Of a stretch of DNA of 64,000 nucleotides, positions 27,755 through 35,949 are shown in pieces (position 1 is the first letter of the stretch; every line of letters begins with the position of its first letter). The DNA is from Halomonas lysinitropha (GTDB lineage: Bacteria > Pseudomonadota > Gammaproteobacteria > Pseudomonadales > Halomonadaceae): NCBI RefSeq assembly GCF_902500215.1, contig NZ_CABVOU010000043.1, positions 62,001 to 126,000 on the forward strand, read 5' to 3'. Under the pieces are notes generated by a model. The model did no database searches. It was not told the origin of the DNA and saw only the letters and a program-made list of their open reading frames with translations. Both the position numbers and the translations under genes were made by a program.

Positions 27755-28720
27755 TTATGCGGGCTCGGCACCGTTGCCACCAACCGCGTCGGCGGCGTCC
27801 GGTTCGGGCTCGGCCGGGATGTCCGCCGGCGTCTCCAGGGTCAAACGGCCCAGCTTGCCGTCTCGCAGCTCGTGGAGCAGCACCTCGGCACCGCGGTGCA
27901 GGTCGACCTCGCCTCCAGGACGCAGACCGCCGCGCTTGCCGGCGATCTCGGCGAGTATCGCATGGCCGTCGAACCCGGTCAGGGCGAGCAGGTCGGTCCC
28001 TGTCGGGCCGTCGGCCTCAACCTTTTCGGCCTCGGGATGAGGTACGTACTCGGGCAGGGTCTTGAGCTTGTAGCGCGCCTTGAGGGCCTCTGGGTAGCGC
28101 CTGGCAAGTTCGGCGGCGGCAACCACGGCGACCTCCACGTAGTCGATGGCGGTATCGCGAATGGCTCCGCTTGTGGCCAGGCGGTGGGCGCTGGCCTGGT
28201 CCTCGATCTTGGGCCACAGCACGCCGGGGGTATCGGTCAACGCCACACGGCCTCCGATGCGTACCCTCTGCTGGCGCTTGGTCACCGCCGGCTCGTTGCC
28301 GGTCTTGGCGATGCTGCGCCCGGCGAGGCCGTTGATCAGGGTCGATTTGCCGACGTTGGGAATGCCCATGACCATCACCCTTACGTCGCGGTCGGCGCGT
28401 ACCTGGCCGGCCAGCTCGTGGCACAGCCTGGGGATGCGCTTGAGCTCCCGGGCGTTGGTGGTGGTCACTGCCAGGGCGCGCATGTCGTCCTGGGCATCGA
28501 AGAAACCGACCCATTCCCGGGTTCGCTCGGGGTCGGCGAGGTCGGCCCGCGACAGGATCTTCAAGACCGGCTTGTGGCGGGTCAGCTCGGCCAGCATGGG
28601 ATTGGCGCTGGAGTAGGGCAGGCGGGCGTCGAGCACCTCGATCACCACGTCGATCTCCGGCAGCGCCTCCAGGATCTGCCGGCGCGCCTTGTTCATGTGT
28701 CCCGGGTACCAGCCGAGCAT
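27755..28720 (-). CDS. ylqF: Ribosome biogenesis GTPase YlqF/RbgA family
   Basis: A circularly permuted GTPase of the YlqF/RbgA family, involved in late 50S subunit maturation. From the ATG at 28720 (GGAGAGG ribosome-binding site) it is 321 residues. Motifs occur in permuted order: MLGWYPGHMNKARR at the start, G4 as SRAD (57-60, a variant of NKxD), then G1 GIPNVGKST (119-127) and G3 DTPG (163-166). The C-terminal helical domain binds rRNA; the tail is acidic and disordered. A longer upstream frame to 28765 lacks family similarity. It sits between alaA and msrB on the same strand, but a terminator separates it from msrB. Confidence 0.93.
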   Translation of the reverse strand: MLGWYPGHMNKARRQILEALPEIDVVIEVLDARLPYSSANPMLAELTRHKPVLKILSRADLADPERTREWVGFFDAQDDMRALAVTTTNARELKRIPRLCHELAGQVRADRDVRVMVMGIPNVGKSTLINGLAGRSIAKTGNEPAVTKRQQRVRIGGRVALTDTPGVLWPKIEDQASAHRLATSGAIRDTAIDYVEVAVVAAAELARRYPEALKARYKLKTLPEYVPHPEAEKVEADGPTGTDLLALTGFDGHAILAEIAGKRGGLRPGGEVDLHRGAEVLLHELRDGKLGRLTLETPADIPAEPEPDAADAVGGNGAEPA

Positions 28721-28752
28721 CGAGCCTCTCCTGCATGCGCTTGAAGGAAAAT

Positions 28753-28785
28753 GGCCGCCCATCATAGCAGATGGGCGGCCGTCTC
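28753..28785 (-). terminator. Terminator after msrB
   Basis: A perfect 11-bp stem (28753-28763 with 28770-28780) and a 6-base loop; on the minus strand it is followed by ATTTTCC. It separates msrB from ylqF. Confidence 0.7.
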
Positions 28786-28810
28786 AGGGGAGGGCGGTCA
28801 CGGGCAGAGA

Positions 28811-29212
28811 CTACTCCCCGGCGTGGAACTGGATCGCTACCGAATTGATGCAGTAGCGAAGCCCGGTGGTCTCCTGGGGGCCATCCGGGAATACATGGCC
28901 CAGATGGGCATCGCAGCGCGCGCAGGTGACTTCGGTGCGCTGCATACCCTGGCTGGAATCGGTCTGCTCCGTTACGCAGCCCGGGGTGAAGGGACGATCG
29001 AAGCTGGGCCAGCCGCAGCCGGCCTCGAACTTGTGCTCGTTCTCGAACAGCGGGGCGTTGCAGCACACGCAGTGATAGATGCCATGCTCATCGCTCACGT
29101 GGTAGTGGCCGCTGAAAGGCGGCTCGGTGCCTTTCTGGCGGGTAACACGGTACTGCTCGGGCGTCAGCTGCTGCTGCCATTCGGCATCGCTCTTCTGGAT
29201 CTTGCTGCGCAT
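28811..29212 (-). CDS. msrB: Peptide-methionine (R)-S-oxide reductase MsrB
   Basis: MsrB repairs R-methionine sulfoxide in proteins. The ATG at 29212 with GAGGAGAGAGG upstream gives 133 residues, the normal length. The four zinc cysteines are C48/C51 and C97/C100; the catalytic cysteine is C121 in RYCINSVAI. Other conserved blocks are [15 protein letters not shown] and [11 protein letters not shown] longer upstream frame (to 29317) is not supported. It is transcribed away from the tRNA cluster. No fusion with MsrA is present. Confidence 0.96.
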   Translation of the reverse strand: MRSKIQKSDAEWQQQLTPEQYRVTRQKGTEPPFSGHYHVSDEHGIYHCVCCNAPLFENEHKFEAGCGWPSFDRPFTPGCVTEQTDSSQGMQRTEVTCARCDAHLGHVFPDGPQETTGLRYCINSVAIQFHAGE

Positions 29213-29344
29213 GGCCTCTCTCCTCGTCCTGGAGCCGGGTGCGGGCCCGGCGCGTGTAGCCCCTATTCTGACATCAACTCGGGTGGGTGTTTCCAGCCGC
29301 GAAGCAGCATTGGTCACGCGATATCAACGCCGAGGGAGAGAGGC

Positions 29345-29373
29345 TTGACAGCTTCCCGGGTGCTGGGTAATAT
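29345..29373 (+). promoter_or_regulatory. Near-consensus sigma70 promoter of the tRNA-Glu/Gly cluster
   Basis: TTGACA (29345-29350), exactly 17 bases, then TAATAT (29368-29373), with a GC-rich discriminator TCGCCGC after it. Transcription would start about 25 bases before the first tRNA-Glu. Such a strong promoter with a GC discriminator is typical of stringently controlled stable RNA operons. Confidence 0.88.
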
Positions 29374-29403
29374 TCGCCGCACCTCGACGAGACGAGCCAT
29401 TGC

Positions 29404-29479
29404 GTCCCATTCGTCTAGTGGTCCAGGACACCGCCCTTTCACGGCGGTAACAGGGGTTCGAACCCCCTATGGGACGCCA
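29404..29479 (+). tRNA. tRNA-Glu (anticodon TTC), copy 1
   Basis: 76 bases including the encoded CCA. Acceptor GTCCCAT pairs with ATGGGAC; the anticodon stem CCGCC/GGCGG encloses CTTTCAC; T arm with GTTCGAA. It is the first gene after the strong promoter. Confidence 0.97.
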
Positions 29480-29502
29480 CTCGACTCATCAGGTACCGGA
29501 GT

Positions 29503-29577
29503 GCGGGAATAGCTCAGTGGTAGAGCATCGCCTTGCCAAGGCGAGGGTCGCGAGTTCGAATCTCGTTTCCCGCTCCA
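29503..29577 (+). tRNA. tRNA-Gly (anticodon GCC), copy 1
   Basis: 75 bases including CCA. Acceptor GCGGGAA/TTCCCGC; the anticodon stem TCGCC/GGCGA encloses TTGCCAA. It follows tRNA-Glu 1 by 23 bases, so the two are co-transcribed. Confidence 0.97.
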
Positions 29578-29595
29578 AGCTGCAACAGCTTATGC

Positions 29596-29671
29596 GTCCC
29601 ATTCGTCTAGTGGTCCAGGACACCGCCCTTTCACGGCGGTAACAGGGGTTCGAACCCCCTATGGGACGCCA
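29596..29671 (+). tRNA. tRNA-Glu (anticodon TTC), copy 2
   Basis: Sequence identical to copy 1 over all 76 bases, including CCA, as far as I can see. Spacing of 18 bases to tRNA-Gly 1. Confidence 0.97.
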
Positions 29672-29695
29672 CTTCCGTATAGCAATGCGAGACCT

Positions 29696-29770
29696 GCGGG
29701 AATAGCTCAGTGGTAGAGCATCGCCTTGCCAAGGCGAGGGTCGCGAGTTCGAATCTCGTTTCCCGCTCCA
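29696..29770 (+). tRNA. tRNA-Gly (anticodon GCC), copy 2
   Basis: Sequence identical to copy 1 over 75 bases including CCA. It is followed by a damaged further tRNA-Gly copy. Confidence 0.97.
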
Positions 29771-29781
29771 AAACCGAAATT

Positions 29782-29865
29782 GCGGTATCGAGCCAAGGCT
29801 CGGGTCACGATCTGGATCGCCAGCCCGGCTGGTGGCAGCCCCGTCGAATCTCGTTTCCCGCTCCA
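29782..29865 (+). pseudogene. Decayed third tRNA-Gly
   Basis: The last 22 bases (29844-29865) are identical to the T-loop/acceptor 3' end of the two intact tRNA-Gly genes. Upstream, GCGG then ATCG, AGCCAAGGC and GGGTC-CGA align with the 5' end, the anticodon arm and the variable region, but about 19 bases of the D arm are missing and a roughly 33-base GC-rich segment (29811-29843) is inserted before the T loop. The 17-base spacing to the following tRNA-Glu equals the spacing in the intact repeat, so it is the remnant of a third Glu-Gly unit and not a chance match. Confidence 0.75.
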
Positions 29866-29882
29866 TATCGCCCCTCCTTTGT

Positions 29883-29958
29883 GTCCCATTCGTCTAGTGG
29901 CCTAGGACACCGCCCTTTCACGGCGGTAACAGGGGTTCGAACCCCCTATGGGACGCCA
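29883..29958 (+). tRNA. tRNA-Glu (anticodon TTC), copy 3
   Basis: 76 bases including CCA; same anticodon arm and acceptor as copies 1 and 2. Two bases differ in the D loop (GGCCTAGG instead of GGTCCAGG), which should not disturb the fold. Confidence 0.95.
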
Positions 29959-30094
29959 CCCTTTCGCATCACTCTCGCACCCCTCTGCTGTTCCCCCGGG
30001 GCCATCCCTCCCGTGGTGGCGACTTGAAGTTACTCCTTGGCATCGCCATCATTCGTGCTCTTCATAGAGACTCCTCCTTTCTACTGGATCGCTC

Positions 30095-31057
30095 ATGGCC
30101 GAACCGGCACTCTCCATCCGTGGCCTGACCAAGGTCTACGGCAATGGTTTCCACGCCCTCAAGGGCATCGACCTCGACGTCGCCGAGGGCGACTTCTACG
30201 CCCTGCTGGGCCCCAATGGCGCCGGCAAGTCGACCACCCTGGGTGTGGTCTGCTCGCTGGTGCAGAAGACGGCGGGCCAGGTCTCGATCTTCGGCATCGA
30301 CATCGATCGGGACTTCGCCCGTGCCAAGTACCATCTCGGCGTGGTGCCCCAGGAATTCAACTTCAACCAGTTCGAGAAGGTCATCGACATCGTGTTGGCC
30401 CAGGCCGGCTACTACGGCATGTCGCGGCGCGAGGCACTGCCTAGGGCCGAGGAGCTGCTGCGCGACCTGGGCCTGTGGGACAAGCGCAACGGCAGCGCGC
30501 GGATGCTCTCCGGTGGCATGAAGCGACGCCTGATGATCGCCCGAGCCCTGATGCACCGGCCCCGGCTGCTGATCCTCGACGAGCCCACCGCCGGTGTGGA
30601 TATCGAGCTGCGCCGCAGCATGTGGGAGTACATGCGGCGCATCAATCGCGACGAGGGCACCACCATCATCCTCACTACCCACTACCTGGAGGAGGCAGAG
30701 AGCCTGTGTCGCAACGTCGGGATCATCAACCACGGCGAAATCATCCGGAACACCAGCGTGCGTGACCTGCTCGCCGAGCTGGATACCGAGACCTTCCTGC
30801 TCGACCTGGCGCACCCCATCGAGGCTGCCCCCGAGGTGGCGGGCTTTGAGGTGAGCCGGGTTGATGCCGCCCAACTGGCGGTGGTGGTGCACCGCGGCCA
30901 GCGCCTCAATGATGTCTTCGAGGCGCTCAGCGCCCAGGGGCTGGAGGTCATGTCGATGCGCAACCGCGCTAACCGGCTCGAGGAGATGTTCGTCTCCATG
31001 GTGGAGCAGGGCAACAGCGACAAGGCGGCCGCCGAGGCAGCGGAGGCACGCGCATGA
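30095..31057 (+). CDS. yadG: ABC-2 type transporter, ATP-binding subunit (YadG-like)
   Basis: A 320-residue ABC ATPase. Walker A GPNGAGKST (39-47), Q loop in GVVPQEFNFN, signature LSGGMKRRL, Walker B LLILDEPTAGVD and the H loop in LTTHYLEEAE are all intact. The C-terminal 80 residues are an extension common in drug/polysaccharide-type ABC-2 exporters. It overlaps the permease gene by four bases (ATGA), proving translational coupling. The closest well-known pair is E. coli YadG/YadH, of unknown substrate. The ribosome-binding site is weak, and an 11-codon ORF on the opposite strand with a strong ribosome-binding site lies just upstream. Confidence 0.93.
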   Translation: MAEPALSIRGLTKVYGNGFHALKGIDLDVAEGDFYALLGPNGAGKSTTLGVVCSLVQKTAGQVSIFGIDIDRDFARAKYHLGVVPQEFNFNQFEKVIDIVLAQAGYYGMSRREALPRAEELLRDLGLWDKRNGSARMLSGGMKRRLMIARALMHRPRLLILDEPTAGVDIELRRSMWEYMRRINRDEGTTIILTTHYLEEAESLCRNVGIINHGEIIRNTSVRDLLAELDTETFLLDLAHPIEAAPEVAGFEVSRVDAAQLAVVVHRGQRLNDVFEALSAQGLEVMSMRNRANRLEEMFVSMVEQGNSDKAAAEAAEARA

Positions 31058-31827
31058 ACCCGACGCAGATCGCCATCGCCCTCTGGACCCTGGTGCACAA
31101 GGAGGTCAAGCGCTTCACGCGGATCTGGCCGCAGACCCTGCTGCCGCCGTCGATCACCATGACGATGTATTTCATCATCTTCGGCAACCTGATCGGCTCG
31201 CGGATCGGCGAGATGGACGGCTACAGCTACATGGACTTCATCGTCCCCGGGCTGATCATGATGGCGGTGATCACCAACACGTACTCCAACGTGGCATCAT
31301 CCTTCTTTTCCAACAAGTTCCAGCGCTCCATCGAAGAGATGATGGTCTCGCCGATGCCGAACTGGGTGATCCTCACCGGCTTCGTGCTGGGCGGTATGGC
31401 CCGCGGCCTCGGCGTGGGGCTGATCGTCACCGGGGTTTCGCTGTTCTTCACCCGCCTCGAGGTGGCGCACCCGTTTTTGACGGTGTTCGTGGTGGTTCTC
31501 ACCGCGGCGCTGTTCGCCATCGGCGGCTTCATCAACGCCCTGCTAGGCAAGAAGTTCGATGACATCTCCATCGTTCCGACCTTCGTGCTCACGCCGCTGA
31601 CCTATCTCGGTGGGGTCTTCTACTCCATCTCGTTGCTGCCGGCGTTCTGGCAGGGCGTGTCGATGCTCAACCCCATCCTCTACATGGTCAATGTCTTCCG
31701 CTACGGTTTCCTCGGTGTCTCCGACATTCCCGTGGGCTGGGCGCTGGCCGCCATACTGGCCTTCATCACCGTGCTCTTCGCGGTGGCCCTGTGGATGCTG
31801 GAGCACGGCAAGGGCATCAGGAGCTGA
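31054..31827 (+). CDS. yadH: ABC-2 type transporter, permease subunit (YadH-like)
   Basis: The 257-residue product is an ABC-2 membrane protein with about six hydrophobic helices, the conserved segments YMDFIVPGLIMM, SFFSNKFQRSIEEMMVSPMP and TPLTYLGGVFYS. It starts within the stop codon of the ATPase gene (ATGA overlap). Together they should form an inner-membrane exporter dimer of each subunit. The substrate cannot be told from sequence. queF begins two bases after its stop, so all three may share one transcript, although a functional link between queuosine synthesis and the exporter is not known. Confidence 0.93.
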   Translation: MNPTQIAIALWTLVHKEVKRFTRIWPQTLLPPSITMTMYFIIFGNLIGSRIGEMDGYSYMDFIVPGLIMMAVITNTYSNVASSFFSNKFQRSIEEMMVSPMPNWVILTGFVLGGMARGLGVGLIVTGVSLFFTRLEVAHPFLTVFVVVLTAALFAIGGFINALLGKKFDDISIVPTFVLTPLTYLGGVFYSISLLPAFWQGVSMLNPILYMVNVFRYGFLGVSDIPVGWALAAILAFITVLFAVALWMLEHGKGIRS

Positions 31828-31828
31828 C

Positions 31829-32665
31829 ATGGCGCATCACCGACCCGATACCCTCGAGCACGCGCCCCTGGGGCGCGAGGCCGCCTATCCGGAGCGCTAC
31901 GATGCCGGGCTGCTCTTTTCCATTCCTCGCGCCGCCAACCGCGCGCCGCTGGGCATCGAGGAGGGCGCCTTGCCCTTTGTCGGCGAGGACGAGTGGCACG
32001 CCTTCGAACTCTCCTGGCTCAATGCACGGGGCAAGCCCATCGTTGCCGTGGCGCGTTTTCGCCTGCCGGCGGACTCGCCGAACCTGATCGAGTCGAAGTC
32101 CTGGAAGCTCTACCTCAATAGCTTCAACCAGACGAGCGTCGAGAGTCGGCAGGCGGTCATCGATATCCTGGAGCACGACCTGGCAGAGGCCGCCGGTGAG
32201 CCGGTCGCCGTCGAGCTGCTCGGCGTGGACGACTCGGCGCTGACGGTGACGTCACTGCCGGGCGAGTGCCTGGACGGCCTGGATATCGAGGTCAGCGACT
32301 ACACGCCCAACGCAGACCACCTGACGGTGGAGGAGGAGGTCGTCGAGGAGACGCTGCACTCCCACCTGCTCAAGTCCAACTGTCCGGTCACCGGCCAGCC
32401 CGACTGGGGCAGCGTGCTGATCCGCTACCGGGGGCCGCGACTCGATCGTGAGGGGCTCTTGCGCTATCTGATCGGCTATCGCCAGCACCAGGATTTCCAT
32501 GAGCACTGCGTGGAGCACATCTTCATGGATCTGATGGCGCGGGCTCGCCCGGAACGCCTGCTGGTGATGGCGCGCTACGTGCGGCGCGGCGGGCTGGATA
32601 TCAGTCCCTGGCGTGCCACCCCCGGTGAGCGGCCGCCCGAGCCGCTGCGGCTGGCGCGCCAGTAG
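31829..32665 (+). CDS. queF: NADPH-dependent 7-cyano-7-deazaguanine reductase QueF (long type)
   Basis: QueF reduces preQ0 to preQ1 in queuosine biosynthesis. The ATG at 31829 has AGGAG six bases upstream and begins one base after the yadH stop. The 278 residues are the long, two-domain (E. coli-like) form. The QueF signature ESKSWKLYLNS is at 88-98; the nucleophile is C185 in LKSNCPVTGQPDW, with Asp192 as the acid/base. The C terminus contains the NADPH-site region HEHCVEHIFMDL. No preQ1 riboswitch is recognisable upstream, and the gene's operon position makes one unlikely. Confidence 0.95.
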   Translation: MAHHRPDTLEHAPLGREAAYPERYDAGLLFSIPRAANRAPLGIEEGALPFVGEDEWHAFELSWLNARGKPIVAVARFRLPADSPNLIESKSWKLYLNSFNQTSVESRQAVIDILEHDLAEAAGEPVAVELLGVDDSALTVTSLPGECLDGLDIEVSDYTPNADHLTVEEEVVEETLHSHLLKSNCPVTGQPDWGSVLIRYRGPRLDREGLLRYLIGYRQHQDFHEHCVEHIFMDLMARARPERLLVMARYVRRGGLDISPWRATPGERPPEPLRLARQ

Positions 32666-32708
32666 CCGCTTGGGTAGAGTGCCGACTGGACCAGAACAGG
32701 AGAACAAC

Positions 32709-33269
32709 ATGGATGCGATGACGCTGCTGCATGAACGCAGCTCCATGGGCAAGCTGATGGGGCCGCCGCCGAGCCCCGAGCAGCTGGAGGTGATCTACCG
32801 GGCGGCCCTGCGTGCGCCGGATCACAAGGAGCTGCGCCCCTGGCGCTTCATCGAGTTCTCCGGCGAGGGGCTCTCGCGGCTCGGCGAGCTGTTCGCCGAG
32901 GCGGAGTTCCGGGAGGATCCCCACGTGGGCGACGCGGCCCTCGATGCCGCGCGCAAGAAGCCGCGGCGTGCGCCGATGATCATTGCGGTGATCGCCAAGG
33001 TCACGCCCGACATCCCCAAGGTGCCGAAGATCGAGCAGGTGATCTCCGCCGGCTGCGCGGCCCACGGCATCCTACTCGCCGCCCATGCCCAAGGGCTCGG
33101 CGCCATGTGGCGCAGCGGCAAGTACGCCTTCGATCCCACGGTGCACAAGGGACTGGGGCTTGCCGAAAACGACGAAGTGGTCGCCTTCCTCTACCTCGGA
33201 ACGCCGGGCGGGCGCCATAAGCCGCTACCGAACCATGACATCGACGACTACGTGGAGCGCTGGGACTGA
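32709..33269 (+). CDS. ydjA: Nitroreductase family protein (YdjA-like)
   Basis: The ATG at 32709 with AGGAG upstream gives 186 residues, matching the minimal nitroreductases of the YdjA type. The N-terminal LLHERSSMGKLMGPPP holds the FMN-phosphate Arg-Ser pair; APDHKELRPWRF and GAMWRSGKYAF are conserved. The protein is a cytoplasmic FMN enzyme, probably a homodimer, physiological substrate unknown. The C terminus GTPGGRHKPLP is typical. The longer upstream frame overlaps queF and is not coding. It follows queF by 43 bases. Confidence 0.92.
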   Translation: MDAMTLLHERSSMGKLMGPPPSPEQLEVIYRAALRAPDHKELRPWRFIEFSGEGLSRLGELFAEAEFREDPHVGDAALDAARKKPRRAPMIIAVIAKVTPDIPKVPKIEQVISAGCAAHGILLAAHAQGLGAMWRSGKYAFDPTVHKGLGLAENDEVVAFLYLGTPGGRHKPLPNHDIDDYVERWD

Positions 33270-33350
33270 GCGATTGGTGATCCCTCTGCAGGCGCCTGCC
33301 ATACTGGGTGCCACTCTTCCATGTGGAGCACGCCTGCCTGGACGCTTGCC

Positions 33351-33914
33351 ATGATCCATCGCTACCTCCTGATCCCCTTCCTCATCCTGCTTGCCCTGAT
33401 CCTCTCTGGCTGCGCTAGCCTGTCGGAGGGCGAATGCCGCACCGCCAACTGGCAGGAGCTTGGCCGAATCGATGGCTCGCAGGGCCAGCCGCGCGCCCGG
33501 CTCTTCGAGCACGCCAAGGCCTGTGCCGACTATGGCATCCGGCCTGATGCCGAGGCTTACTATCGGGGCAGGGAGTGGGGATTGTTCGACTACTGTACCC
33601 CGGCCAATGCCTATCGGCAGGGGCGTCGCGGGGCAACCTACCAGGGTGTCTGCCCGGCACTGCTCGAGGGCAACTTCTTGGAGAGCTACCGCCAGGGCCT
33701 GGTCATCCACGAGGCGGAGAGCGCGCTGGAGGACGTCGAGCGCCGGATCCAGCGCGTCGAGCATCGACTGGACGACGAGGAAGTCGCCAACGACAAACGC
33801 CAGGCGCTCTACCACGAACTGAGAAGCCTCTATCGCGACTATCGTTTCCGCCAGCAGGAACTGCTGCAGCTCGAGGGGTATCACGGGCGCTACGGCCGCC
33901 TGCGTGCCCAATAG
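33351..33914 (+). CDS. DUF2799 lipoprotein
   Basis: The 187-residue product from the ATG at 33351 begins with a type II signal peptide: hydrophobic stretch then the lipobox LSGC with the lipidated Cys at position 21. The residues after it (ECRTANWQELGRIDG, YRGREWGLFDYCTP, GRRGATYQGVCP) recur in DUF2799 proteins, with four conserved cysteines likely oxidised in the periplasm. The second half is a charged helix, probably coiled coil (EDVERRIQRVEHRL and REL-type heptads). Residue +2 is Ala, which predicts outer-membrane sorting by the Lol system. Function unknown. It follows the nitroreductase by about 80 bases and precedes a thioesterase-like gene. Confidence 0.85.
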   Translation: MIHRYLLIPFLILLALILSGCASLSEGECRTANWQELGRIDGSQGQPRARLFEHAKACADYGIRPDAEAYYRGREWGLFDYCTPANAYRQGRRGATYQGVCPALLEGNFLESYRQGLVIHEAESALEDVERRIQRVEHRLDDEEVANDKRQALYHELRSLYRDYRFRQQELLQLEGYHGRYGRLRAQ

Positions 33915-33944
33915 CACCGACCCCACCATGCCTGGAGCCGAACC

Positions 33945-34448
33945 ATGCGAGAGATCGGTATTTCCCACCCGCGATTGCCACTGCCCGCTCCCGGCCAGGA
34001 GGACGATCCGCACCAGTTCCTTTCCTGGCTAGGTGAAGCGATCCCCATGGTCCCTGCGTTGGGCATCCGCGAGATGAGTCGCGATGGCGACTCCCTGACC
34101 TGGACGCTGTCGCTTACGCCCAGCCTGAACGACAAGGGTACCGGCTTCGGCGGGGCGCTCGCGGCCCAGACCACACTGCTGGGCTGGTGCTGGACCACCC
34201 TATGGCTGCGCCGTCACGGGCTGACCCGCGACGTGGTGGTGGCCGAGGCCACCCAGCGATTCCTGGCCCCGGTGACCGGTGACTACCGTCTGGTCTGCGT
34301 GCCTGCTACCGAGGATGCCACCGCGAGGCTGGCGGAGCGTCTCGAACTTCGTGACAAGGGGCGGATCCCTCTGGTGCAGCGACTCTGGTGCGGCGATATC
34401 CTTTGTCTTGAAGCCCGCGGCGACTATGCCGTGCTGCCCGCCGGTTGA
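33945..34448 (+). CDS. Thioesterase-like hot-dog protein (YiiD C-terminal family)
   Basis: The 167-residue product resembles the YiiD C-terminal/thioesterase domain: LTPSLNDKGTGFGGALAAQTTLLGWCW is the central helix and turn region, followed by VVVAEATQRFLAPVTGDY. Such hot-dog proteins usually hydrolyse acyl-CoA or acyl-ACP, but this subfamily is not characterised. The ATG at 33945 is within a plausible GGAG context (GCCTGGAGCCGAACC). The gene is the last of the + strand run before tRNA-Ser. The family call is from motif recognition and moderately sure; catalysis is not proven. Confidence 0.75.
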   Translation: MREIGISHPRLPLPAPGQEDDPHQFLSWLGEAIPMVPALGIREMSRDGDSLTWTLSLTPSLNDKGTGFGGALAAQTTLLGWCWTTLWLRRHGLTRDVVVAEATQRFLAPVTGDYRLVCVPATEDATARLAERLELRDKGRIPLVQRLWCGDILCLEARGDYAVLPAG

Positions 34449-34470
34449 GCCGGCGATGAGGAAAACCGGC

Positions 34471-34499
34471 TTGCAGTCGCGCACTTAAGCCGTTAGCAT
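34471..34499 (+). promoter_or_regulatory. Promoter of tRNA-Ser
   Basis: TTGCAG (34471-34476), 17 bases, TAGCAT (34494-34499), then a GC-rich discriminator. It predicts a leader of about 90 bases before the tRNA. Confidence 0.6.
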
Positions 34500-34596
34500 A
34501 CTCGCCGTCCTGAAGAGAAAAGGGCGCCGTTCTGGAGGAGAAAGCCCATCGTGCCGACAAGGTCCGGATCTGCTTTCGAATCGAGAATCACAATGT

Positions 34597-34684
34597 GGAG
34601 GGGTGTCCGAGTGGTCGAAGGAGCGCGCCTGGAAAGTGCGTAAGCCGAAAGGCTTCGAGGGTTCGAATCCCTCCCCCTCCGCCA
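34597..34684 (+). tRNA. tRNA-Ser (anticodon GGA)
   Basis: 88 bases including CCA. Acceptor GGAGGGG/CCCCTCC, anticodon loop CTGGAAA, and a long variable arm (AAGCC-GAAA-GGCTT) as in class II tRNAs. It marks the end of the conserved gene block; the DNA beyond is rich in broken transposases, so it is a likely island insertion point, although no att duplication is visible in the window. Confidence 0.96.
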
Positions 34685-34696
34685 CGAATATCGATT

Positions 34697-34726
34697 AAGC
34701 CGCTGATTTCAGCGGCTTTTTCTTTT
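34697..34726 (+). terminator. Terminator after tRNA-Ser
   Basis: A perfect 10-bp stem AAGCCGCTGA/TCAGCGGCTT with a two-base gap in the loop centre, followed by TTTTTCTTTTT. Confidence 0.92.
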
Positions 34727-35065
34727 TCTGATCATCCCAGTCCCCCCACTCAGTCCCCCAGTCGTTTTTGTAATGGGGACCGCGTCATTCAGCCCCCTTG
34801 TGCCATCCTTCGCCATCTGTGGCAGCGGGCTGGCGGCAGATGCCAGCCTTGCCTTCGGCAACGTCATTGCTGCCCTGTCACTCCTCGGCTGTAGCCGACC
34901 CTTGGCCCAGGGATCAATTTCGTCTTCTATGCCCTTCAGTGCCTGGATAGCAGCACCTAGATCGAGGTCATCAAGGGTGAGACTGCGGACCGCTACTTGG
35001 AGCACTCCTCCCGGGAGGTCCGCTCAATATTCTCAAATATGACAGTCATATTCTTTGTCGATTGG
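34727..35065. other. Interval without a supported gene
   Basis: About 340 bases between the tRNA-Ser terminator and the left end of an ISL3 element. A minus-strand frame of 98 codons (35005 to 34709) with a GTG start is open but runs into the tRNA terminator and matches nothing I recognise. I see no promoter or repeat here other than AT-rich bases around 35020-35060. Confidence 0.5.
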
Positions 35066-35945
35066 GGCTCTTCGTCGTTGGGAGTGGAATTCGCCTCCTG
35101 AGCTAGGCCAGGATATGACCTCTACATGGACAATAGGTATGGCATGGACGGCACCCAGATTCTGACCCTCGGCCTGGGCCTGGAAGCGCCCTGGATTCTC
35201 AAGGAACAGTACCTGGATACGTCCGTGTCGCCCCACCGGCTGGATCTCTATGTAGAAGCCGAGCGAGGCAGCCTCTACCCTTGCTCGGAGTGCGGCAAGG
35301 CCTGCCCACGACTTTGCCGACAAGATGTGGCGGCACTTGAACTTCTTCCAGCTTCCAGCACCACTGTTACCTTTATGCCCGCGTCCCCCGCACCAAGTGC
35401 CCCGAGCATGGCGTCAAGCGCATCGAGGTACCCTGGGCACGACCGGGCAGCGACTTCACCCTGCTGTTCGAGCAGGCCGCCATGTCGCTGGTCAAGGAGA
35501 TGCCGGTGCTGGCCGTCTCTCGGCAGTTGGGGATCTCCGACACGTGCCTATGGCGCATCGTGCACCACTATGTGGCACGGATGTTGGGTCAGTTGGACCT
35601 GTCCAAGGTCGAGGCGTCGGCTTGGATGAAACGGCCTCTCGGCGCGGCCACCGCTATGTGACGGTGTTTCTCGACATGCAGCGCAAGCAGGAGTCGGTGA
35701 TCTTCGCTATCCCCGGTCATGGCAAGGCCACCATCGACACCTTCAGCGCCTCTCTGACCGCGCAGGGTGGTGACCCAGACAACGTCGTCGAAGTGGTCTG
35801 CGACATGTCTCAGGCCTTTCTCAGTGGCGTGGTCGAGCACCTGCCCAGCGCCGAGGTCACAACCGGCTGGTTTTATATCGTGCAGACCTTCACCAAGGCG
35901 CTGGACGAGGTCCACGAGATAGAGCGTCGCCAACAAGCGCTGATA
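35066..35945 (+). pseudogene. ISL3-family transposase, frameshifted and truncated
   Basis: Reading with frameshifts recovers an ISL3 transposase. The first frame (35126-35300) gives LEAPWILKEQYLDTSVSP and a zinc-finger-like CSECGKACP; the next (about 35305-35360) MWRHLNFFQ; the third (35365-35612) RVPRTKCPEHGVKRIEVPW, LAVSRQLGISD and MLGQLDLSKVEA; the fourth (from 35613) HRYVTVFLDMQRKQESV, then PGHGKATIDTFS and CDMSQAFLSGV. Shifts fall near 35300, 35360 and 35612. A terminal-repeat-like GGCTCTTCG is at 35066. The coding similarity ends about 35940 and no right terminal repeat is found, so the element is truncated as well and cannot move. Confidence 0.85.
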
Positions 35946-35949
35946 CGGA

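Noticed and set aside
31610..31828. Upstream extension of queF into yadH
   Set aside because: It is out of frame with yadH and lacks QueF similarity; the ATG at 31829 has a proper ribosome-binding site.
34709..35005. 98-codon minus-strand ORF after tRNA-Ser
   Set aside because: It ends inside the tRNA terminator, starts with GTG touching a poor ribosome-binding site, and resembles nothing I know; kept only as an unexplained interval.
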